DNA of 64,000 nt from assembly GCA_034440635.1 (NCBI GenBank), contig JAOTON010000204.1, forward strand, positions 124,001-188,000, in the 5' to 3' direction. Positions within the stretch are counted from its first letter, which is position 1, and each line of letters opens with the position of its first letter. Below, in pieces: positions 58,418 through 64,000 of the stretch. A program made the position numbers and the translations under genes. The notes under the pieces were generated by a model that saw nothing but the letters and a program-made list of their open reading frames with translations, was not told the origin of the DNA and made no database searches. This stretch comes from Lepas anatifera (Eukaryota; Arthropoda; Thecostraca; Lepadidae).

Positions 58418-58461
<44 letters not shown>
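58418..58461. repeat. (TA)n microsatellite at right end
   Basis: About 21 TA units just outside the right terminal repeat, mirroring the tract outside the left one. Confidence 0.9.
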
Positions 58462-58462
<1 letters not shown>

Positions 58463-59195
58463 GCATATGCCAACATCTGTGCCGGGATGGTCAACCGACG
58501 ATGACAATGTGACCACATTTCCTTCGTTGCTGAACTCTCATGCAGCTGGACGCCAAATACCTCCTCCAATACTATACTGTATGCACACTGCACACAACCT
58601 CACTCACTGGCACTACACCAAACATAGCACCCGCCATAGTACACGCCATAGTGGGCCCGCCTCGCAGTACCATCTGCACCTGCGCGATGCACCGGTCAGC
58701 GGAGCTGTGACTACCAAGGATACGCTCGGAGGCTGTCCGGGGTCGGCTCGCATATCGTGGTGATAGCTCTGCTGAACGAACTGGGCATAAGAGAGAATGT
58801 GGCCTTTAAATCCTATTTTAGAGCAATTTTTTAGGAATTTTAAAGGAGCCGATGAGGAACTGAAGTTCCGACTGAAGTTATTATCGGGTGATTTACATGC
58901 TGTTTGCGTCACGTGGTTTGTTTGTTTGTATTTGTGTTACTTTTCATGTTATATTGATCGTACTCGTCTTATTATCTGACATAGAGAGTCGCGATAGCTG
59001 ATCCTGCTTAAAGTTTCTAAAAATCTGCCAATCCGTTCAAGGGCTGAAAGTACAATTATGTGATTTTCAGATACCGCGCACTAATGTAGCTAAAGCTATC
59101 GCCAAAAATAGGGAGACCAATGTTGTGAATTTCAAAGTAGTTGCCTTGTCCTTGCGTTTAGGTTTCTTAATATCTCACTAACACTAATTAGAAGA
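58462..59195. other. Spacer, no gene recognised
   Basis: A 98-codon frame at 58462-58763 shows no domain. Nothing else was recognised. Confidence 0.45.
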
Positions 59196-59372
59196 TGGAT
59201 GCGGGGTGCTGTAGTGGTCAGCATGTTTTTTTAACTTGGGCGACTCCGGTTCAAGACCGGGTGGATTCCCTGAGCAAGGAGCGATCTGGCTCCCGAGAAA
59301 CCCTTCGGGAAAAAGTAGGCGACGCCATATGACCCTGGCAGTTGTTGCGTCGATAACTTCCCAAAATTATAC
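59196..59372 (+). mobile_element. SINE family 2 copy
   Basis: The head GGGTGCTGTAGTGGTCAGC is followed by a B-box-like CCGGTTCAAGACCGGG and a tail GGCGACGCCATATGACCCTG, then TTGTTGCGTCGATAA. It shares GAGCAAGGAGCGATCTGGCT with the copy at 55587, indicating the same subfamily. Confidence 0.85.
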
Positions 59373-60115
59373 TTACCAAGAGATGGAAACGATATATAAG
59401 ATTATATAGCGAGTTCTGCCACTTACCTCACTCAGGTATGCTGTCTCGGAACCCTATCAGGGCGTGTGATCGTGGTCCAATTTGCACTCACGGGACATAA
59501 CTTTCCAGAACTTAGCTTTGCAAAACGCCGACTCCGCTTATAACTGTATTTATATGCAAAAATGCTCCTGAAAATAAGGGAAGAATTTTCAAATATTTTG
59601 AAAATGATTCCTGACATTGAGAGCTTATGTTAACACAAAATTCTCACTTCACGTACATCCACCACCTCAACTTCTGCCCCCGCTCCCTCCCAACTGTCCC
59701 TCTTGCGGTAATTCTTGCACAGCGACCAGAATATCTAGGTGGAAGTGAAGCCAAAAGGGCTGCCATGAAGATTAACAGTCACTTCAGATGTCAACCGCCC
59801 ACGCTTCAATAGTCAACGGCTGGACACACTGTGCATAATGCCACTGCATGGTGAACACTTCACAAAGAGGTAAAACAAAAACTCATTATAAAACAAAAAC
59901 GATTTTTCTGATGTCCAGTAAATTTACACAACACTCGGGAAGTAAGCGCCCGAGTTGAAGTTGGTAACATGACTTCTCCAACTGGGCTTATAAATCTTAA
60001 GCATTGGTAAAAATGGAAGCGGTCTATTTAAAAGTGTGAACCGATATTTTCTTCTAAATTCAAAGGCCAGCATCTTTTCACAAACGACGTTAGCGCAGCA
60101 TTTCAGCGGTCCTTG
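59373..60115 (-). other. 3' flank of the PTB-domain gene
   Basis: Contains the probable 3' UTR of the minus-strand gene ending at 60116. No unambiguous polyadenylation signal was fixed. No other gene seen. Confidence 0.4.
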
Positions 60116-63100
60116 TCACGGTAGATAGCCGAGAGAGTTTTCAATGTTATGCCCGGAGAAGAAGCGGCGAGTGCTGGCGCCGTGGTCGGATTCGGCCTCA
60201 TCACTGCTCAGAAGATCGGTGGTCTGACTCAGCCGCAGACCAGAGAACTCGGCCGCGATCTCGGTGGTCTTCTTCAGCGCCAGGAGGTCGGAATCGCCGC
60301 GCTGACGTCGCCGCTGGGAGCCACCGCGAGAGGAGACCACTCTGCCGGACGGGTCCGCCGCCGACATCAGCAGGAAGCGGCTGCCGCAGCTGTGGTTGGA
60401 GCTGGCTGAAAGAGAGGACGAGGCAGCCGAGAGCGAAGTGGACGAGCCGAGCCGGCCTAGTCCAGCCGGTTCGTGGGTCCTGGGCTGGGAGCAGCTGCTA
60501 CTCGACAGCCGGATAGTCTCCAGCGTGTCTACGGAGCCGCTCTTTTGCAAAGTTCCTTTGGCACAAGAGGAGGCATTGGCACTGCTTTCATTTGGTTGTT
60601 GTTGAGTAACACTCACTCGTCGCCGGCTACCTCTGCCGCTGTCGCGCTTGAAGTCCCTTCGACTTCTGCGCAGGCCATCGCCTCGTTTGCTGGCCTCGGG
60701 CCTGCTGAGTGTAATGTCATTAGCTGAATCAGTCCTGCTGAGAGTGACGTCATTAGCTGACCCAGCCCTGCTGAGAGTGAACACGCCGGCCTGCTGCCGC
60801 CCGGGTGGCGACTGCGAGAGGTGCTGACCGGACCCGCCGAGGTCACCACGCCGCGGCTCGCCGTACTCCAGCTGCATGTTCTGCAGGTTGCTGCAGCTGG
60901 CGGCGGTGGCGCGGCGGAGGGAGCAGTAGCACCGGTCGCTGTCAGCGCAGTCCTGGTCGTCACAGTTGCAGGCCGCGATGTCACGCAGAGAGCGGGCCTT
61001 GGACAGCGTGCCGCCGGACCGCCGCTGGTCGGAAGCACAGCCAACCAGGTGTCGACGACACCGCTGGGCTCCACATGATGGCTGAAGATGCCTGCCTTTT
61101 TCTAGCGTCAGGGCTTAGGCCCTTTGCATCGCGGTCGTTTGGGTTGTCGCCTGAGCTGTTGGTCGGTCTTGATGCCTTTGACGACTTTGACAGCTTGTGT
61201 TCAGACAGAAGCTCGCCTATAGCATCTTTGGAATGACTTTTCTTGTTGTCTCTCGATTTAAGCCCATAAAACCGTGAGAGTGGAGAATGGTTTCGGAGAA
61301 AGGCGGAGGCTGCTGGCAAGCCTCCCGACTTAGATGCCAGCTTTGACAGTGACCGTTTGGTCGCACGTAGGACGCTTCCGATGCTACTGCCATCTGTGTC
61401 ACTCTCGCCAGACGTCACCGTCACCTTCTTCGTCTGCTTCTTTAGGATACTCTTGCTTCGCTTGTACATCTCGTCTCTACTGAGAGTCAGAGCCAAGCGC
61501 AACAGCAGCTCGCGGTGTTCTGACTGTAACTCACTAAACGACATACCGTGGGGTCCAATAACGTGTCTCAATATGTCATCCACAGTTTTGATCCCGTCCC
61601 TTTGTTGGAGATCAGCCAGAAGTTTACGAATGTTCACTTCAGGGTCTGGCTCTACTTTGCCATGCTGCTGGGAGGGTTCTGTGTGTTCACGGCGGTGGTG
61701 GTCCCGATCAGGCGGCGACACCGAGCGTTCTGCGGTGCCTCCACCGCGCGAGTCCGACACGCTGCGGCTCAGCTGCCCACCCCACCGTCCACTGACTGTC
61801 GTCTCACTACTGCTGCGACAGCGTCGCGAGTCCTTCGGGTCGGCCAGGCCCTCTCCGGTGGAGTTCCGCTGCTGGTGTGAGACACGCCGTCCCGTCAGCT
61901 CAGCCGAGCACCGATCACGGAAGCTTCTTCTCTGACTGCCCCACTGCTGGTCTCCTGCCCGTCGGAAGGTGGAACCACCCTCTGTGGTCAGTCCAGCGTC
62001 GTCGCTGCTGCTGGCTGCTGTGACAGCTTCTCTGCGCTCTCTGCTGGCGCTGCGGGACCGCACCGACTGGCGACGAGCTGAGCGACGCAGCGGGTCCGGC
62101 GGCGGAGGTGCGCGACGACGCCGGGGTCGTGTCGGCGCGTCCGACGTGTCGGCCGCGTTGGACGCGCTCTCCGGGCCCGAGTTGACCTCGGCGGCCGCTG
62201 TTGATGGGGCGGCGCTGCCCGCCGGCTTCAGGCGTGTCAGAAGCGATTGGTACAGGTTGGCGGCGATGACTATAGCGTCCTCAGGAGCGGCGCAGACGAA
62301 GCCGTGACACTGCAGATTATTGAGCAGACCGGGCGGTCGCATCAGACAGGCCAGCAACGGGGGATGGCGCACACCAAGAGCTCGTGCGTTCAGTTCTGGC
62401 TCCAGAGGGCTGTACAACTCCGATCGCTCGGGGCTCTCCGGGTCGCATATCAATGGAAGAAATGCGAACTGGAGCTGAGACCGACCGGCCGCCTCAACTG
62501 ATTGAACTTTGGTTGCCACAAATTTGACGGCAGCCCACACCGCGATTGTAGAAAATGGATTGAACACCTCATGTCGTCCATCAGGTGCTGTTTTGCTGCC
62601 AACTTTCCAACTGCTCTTTTGCATCTCCCGCGAGTATCTTACCAATATTCCGGTCTCAGTGATCTCTAGGGAGTCCTGCGGGGTTGGCTCGTGTTTGATG
62701 TGGGGAGCTCTGTACTGCATGTACAGCCGCTTCAGTGGACCTTGAAGGTCCTCCAGCTGCGTCGCTCCCTCCTCCACCTGAACAGCGCCCATGTAGTCAA
62801 CCTTGAAGATGGCGTTGGAGAGCTGCGGTGGCGTGTGTCCCTGTCTCTCCAGCCGCGTCACGATGGCCGCCGGACTCATCACCGACTCCATGCCCGGGTG
62901 CTGGGCGGCTGGCCAGCTCTCCACCGGCATCGCTGCACTTGGCTTGCTCGGCTCAGCTGCGCCGGTCTCGGCAGCAGCTCCAACTCTCACCGCTGAGCCG
63001 TTGGTGACAGCCTGTTTCGAGGAATCACTGTCGCGCTGCTGCTGCTGCTGCAGAGAAGACGCTGTTTCGATTGTTCTCGTAGTCGCTGTCGGCAGAAGAG

Positions 63101-63335
63101 AGCATCCGCGGCGGTAGAGAACGCTGGAACAGCGAGTCTATCCGTTGTTTGTTGTAGTGGGAGCTGCCAGAGTCGGAATAACTGCTGGACGAGTCGCCCG
63201 CGTCTAGACGAAAGCTGTAGCTGTGCCCAGCAGCGCCACCAGTCATCATAGCGGTCGCCACAGAAAGCTGAAGCTTCCGCTGCTGTCCCTCGGTGGTGCG
63301 ATTTCCCTCAAAGCTGCTCAGTGCGCGGGCAGCGT
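60116..63335 (-). CDS. PTB/PID-domain protein, large 3' terminal exon
   Basis: About 1,072 codons from an acceptor TTTCTCCGCAG/AC at 63336 to the TGA at 60116-60118. The exon enters with two bases of a split codon, so the start lies upstream, outside the window. It is read as three frames: 63335 to about 63050, 63050 to about 61100, and 61100 to 60116. Order: a Ser-rich N-terminal part with SADSDYENNRNS; a PTB-like domain at about 62825-62240 (SNAIFKVDYMGAVQVEEG, then FNPFSTIAVWAAVKFVA, LQCHGFVCAAPEDAIVIAAN); an RS-rich linker; a conserved-looking helical block at about 61600-61310 (TVDDILRHVIGPHGMSFSEL, LLLRLALTLSRDEMYKRSKS); a Cys-rich patch (IAACNCDDQDCADSDRCYC); and a disordered tail. PTB domains bind NPxY-type peptides or phospholipids, so an intracellular adaptor role is inferred. 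I cannot name the orthologue. Frame changes fall at a CAG5 run (63036-63050) and an A5 run (61097-61101). Confidence 0.85.
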
Positions 63336-63914
63336 CTGCGGAGAAACGTAACGTTAGTACATCGTTCGTGTACATATATGATGAGACTCGAATAGAGCGG
63401 GAAGCTGCTTCGATTCCATTTTAAGCCTTCATCGACTTCAGAGGGAACGAAGAAAATGGTAGATTGACAGCGATCAAGAGCGATACAAATTCCTTAAAGT
63501 GGAGGGGTACATAAACATCGGCGTCCGATTTATTTGAAATTTGCCATCATTATCAGCGATACTTGATGATACAGTAGAGCCTGTTAATTTCGCCGGAAAC
63601 ATTTTACCAAGAGAATGATACATTGCTTACTAGCCAGTTAAAGCATATATGACATGAGACAGAAGCAGACCGGTGTAATGCAGCATTAGGTCTTTGTTTA
63701 TATTACAACAACAAAACACGCGGTTCCGCAAAGATTGAACATGGTGAACCTGCCTATTTTTTAATCAGATTTTGAGGAATACTTTGTTTTATCATAAAAA
63801 CTAGAATGACAGGTAAATGTTTGCAAAATCTCTCGTGATATTTTTTCGCGATTTAACCATCCCTTTATAATCGCCGGTGATTAAATTCAATATTCAAGGA
63901 TACTTGCAATCCAT
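63336..63914 (-). other. Intron upstream of the PTB-domain exon
   Basis: AT-rich sequence that follows the acceptor on the minus strand. No further exon of the gene is visible before the window ends. Confidence 0.6.
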
Positions 63915-64000
63915 CAGGGACGGCGGATTCCATTTTCTAGCGGGCGGGCAAGATTTTCGGGAGGGGTGCCTTACTCCCAAGGGAGCGCCTCCATCCCCAG
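63915..64000 (+). repeat. GGCGCC-type repeat element, cut by window end
   Basis: AGGGACGGCGGATTCCATTT is the left end of the element described at 7537-9062. GGGAGGGGTGCC and GGGAGCGCC follow. The copy continues past the window. Confidence 0.75.

Noticed and set aside
61357..61935. 192-codon plus-strand frame
   Set aside because: Antisense shadow of the PTB-domain exon.

Overview
This window looks like nuclear DNA of an invertebrate animal, most likely an arthropod. There are no operons or bacterial-type genes. Protein-coding sequence sits in a few exons with consensus splice sites, embedded in a dense mosaic of SINEs, MITE-like DNA transposons, a decayed LINE and minisatellites. The best-identified gene is a CFAP299 orthologue, which implies a lineage with motile cilia or flagellated sperm. 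A barnacle-like crustacean would fit, but that is a guess.

Layout. 1-13 kb: mostly non-coding, with a hAT-like MITE (753-1008), an exon-like island (6742-6865, minus), a GGCGCC minisatellite with covarying palindromes (7.5-9.06 kb), a tRNA-type SINE (9.36-9.69 kb) and a dead LINE (11.3-13.06 kb). 13-35 kb: a possible C-type-lectin-like exon (13167-13327), three copies of a 448-449 bp TTAA-flanked MITE (family M), a 1.28 kb minisatellite (17.46-18.74 kb), a large inverted repeat (19.1-22.5 kb), a 47 bp minisatellite (24.7-25.5 kb) and a CACTG-ended element (28.7-30.9 kb). 35-41.5 kb: a very large minus-strand exon with a PEAK/PRAG-like N-terminus, with a CpG-rich putative 5' region upstream. 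42-52 kb: more TTAA-flanked elements (families A, B and E), a 24 bp minisatellite and two short-motif clusters. 52.3-53.1 kb: CFAP299 as one uninterrupted plus-strand reading frame. 54.3-58.5 kb: a nested stack of repeats bounded by (TA)n tracts. 60.1-63.3 kb: a large minus-strand exon of a PTB-domain protein, continuing upstream beyond the window's right end.

What ties the window together. Four families, A (~1.0 kb), B (~835 bp), M (~449 bp) and a foldback (356 bp), are flanked by TTAA, the target used by piggyBac transposases. After removing insertions, copy lengths within a family agree to within a few bases for B and M, which supports the boundaries. Families A, B and E are packed with AGGTCA/TGACCT hexamers, the nuclear-receptor half-site. 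Both large minus-strand genes change reading frame twice within an exon. All four changes are in the same direction (one surplus base) and lie at or near homopolymers or a CAG run, so they look like assembly indels, with +1 frameshifting as a less likely alternative.
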